From Opisthocomus hoazin (lineage: Eukaryota > Chordata > Aves > Opisthocomiformes > Opisthocomidae), in contig NC_134436.1 in the NCBI RefSeq assembly GCF_030867145.1, positions 124,001 to 188,000 on the forward strand: a DNA stretch of 64,000 bases. The letters are read 5' to 3'. Numbering within the stretch: position 1 is the first letter of the stretch; every line of letters starts with the position of its first letter. Both the position numbers and the translations under genes were made by a program. Below are positions 63,704 to 64,000 of this stretch, piece by piece. Under the pieces are notes generated by a model. That model saw only the letters and a list, made by a program, of their open reading frames with translations, was not told the DNA's origin and searched no databases.

Positions 63704-64000
63704 TTTTCCAGTGGCTGGTACCAATCCCTTTTTTTCCCATACCCACTCCAGTGGGAATGTCTCAGCATTTTCCTTGAGAGCAGCTCTTGGAGATCAAGGT
63801 CTCTACCGAATACAGATGGGAGACAGCAGTGGTGAGGTTGCTGCAGAACAAAACCATCTCGGGGGTAGACAGAGGCTTATAGGAGCGGCAGGAGGGGTGC
63901 AGCGCAGCACTGCACAAACGAGTAGTTGGTATTATTTTAGAGACCCTGCTCTGTTTAGGACTTGGTCTGTGCTCGGTGCTTGTACAGAGGCAATATTTTA
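63704..64000. other. Intron sequence at the right edge
   Basis: No exon was recognised. The C-terminal tail exon of MYH10, which should follow the phase-2 donor at 62495, was not found before the window ends. Confidence 0.6.

Overview
The window is bird nuclear DNA. Evidence is the many CR1 retrotransposon tails with the ATTCTATGA/GTGATTCT-type terminal repeats, an avian-type ERVL provirus with its LTRs, a compact microchromosome-style gene with introns of about 80-900 bp, and exons closely matching avian non-muscle myosin heavy chain IIB (MYH10). All recognised genes lie on the + strand. There are no rRNA, tRNA, CRISPR or prokaryotic features.

Left part (1-15007, visibly GC-rich): a degenerate 21-bp minisatellite, then a 19-exon gene of the maestro HEAT-like repeat (MROH) family. 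Its exons join into one open frame of 774 codons plus stop, with a poly(A) signal 44 bp after the stop. After it come a CpG-rich stretch with a three-copy 64-bp CCAAT/GC-box repeat, a minus-strand LTR-like fragment, and a second, nearly identical copy of the window's first 594 bp. This looks like one unit of a tandem MROH cluster plus the beginning of the next unit.

Middle (15008-21061): the second unit is cut off by a 5'-truncated ERVL provirus (gag remnant, pro-pol, 3' LTR). A solo LTR of the same family follows, flanked by a perfect 5-bp target duplication. The provirus is dead: there is a stop inside gag, a frameshift in the integrase, and a lost catalytic residue.

Right part (21062-64000, AT-rich): a broken MYH10 copy. 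Four motor-domain exons survive, covering the P-loop, the neuron-specific 30-nt B1 (N30) microexon and a damaged switch I. Their four splice-compatible pieces end at 39102. The rest of the motor, the neck and the start of the rod (roughly 750 residues) are missing. In their place is a second copy of a 5-kb intron block, a young direct duplication. From 45806 to 62495 there are 17 consecutive rod exons with intact splice sites and one open frame of 928 codons. Direct splicing of the last head exon to the first rod exon would create a TAA codon at the junction, so head and rod cannot form one protein. The window ends before the expected C-terminal tail exon; a long 5'-truncated CR1 sits in the last intron.

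Overall this is a mosaic of a tandem MROH array and a rearranged MYH10 paralogue, joined across an ERV. It would suit a W chromosome, a germline-restricted chromosome, a segmental-duplication zone or an assembly join; the sequence alone cannot decide.
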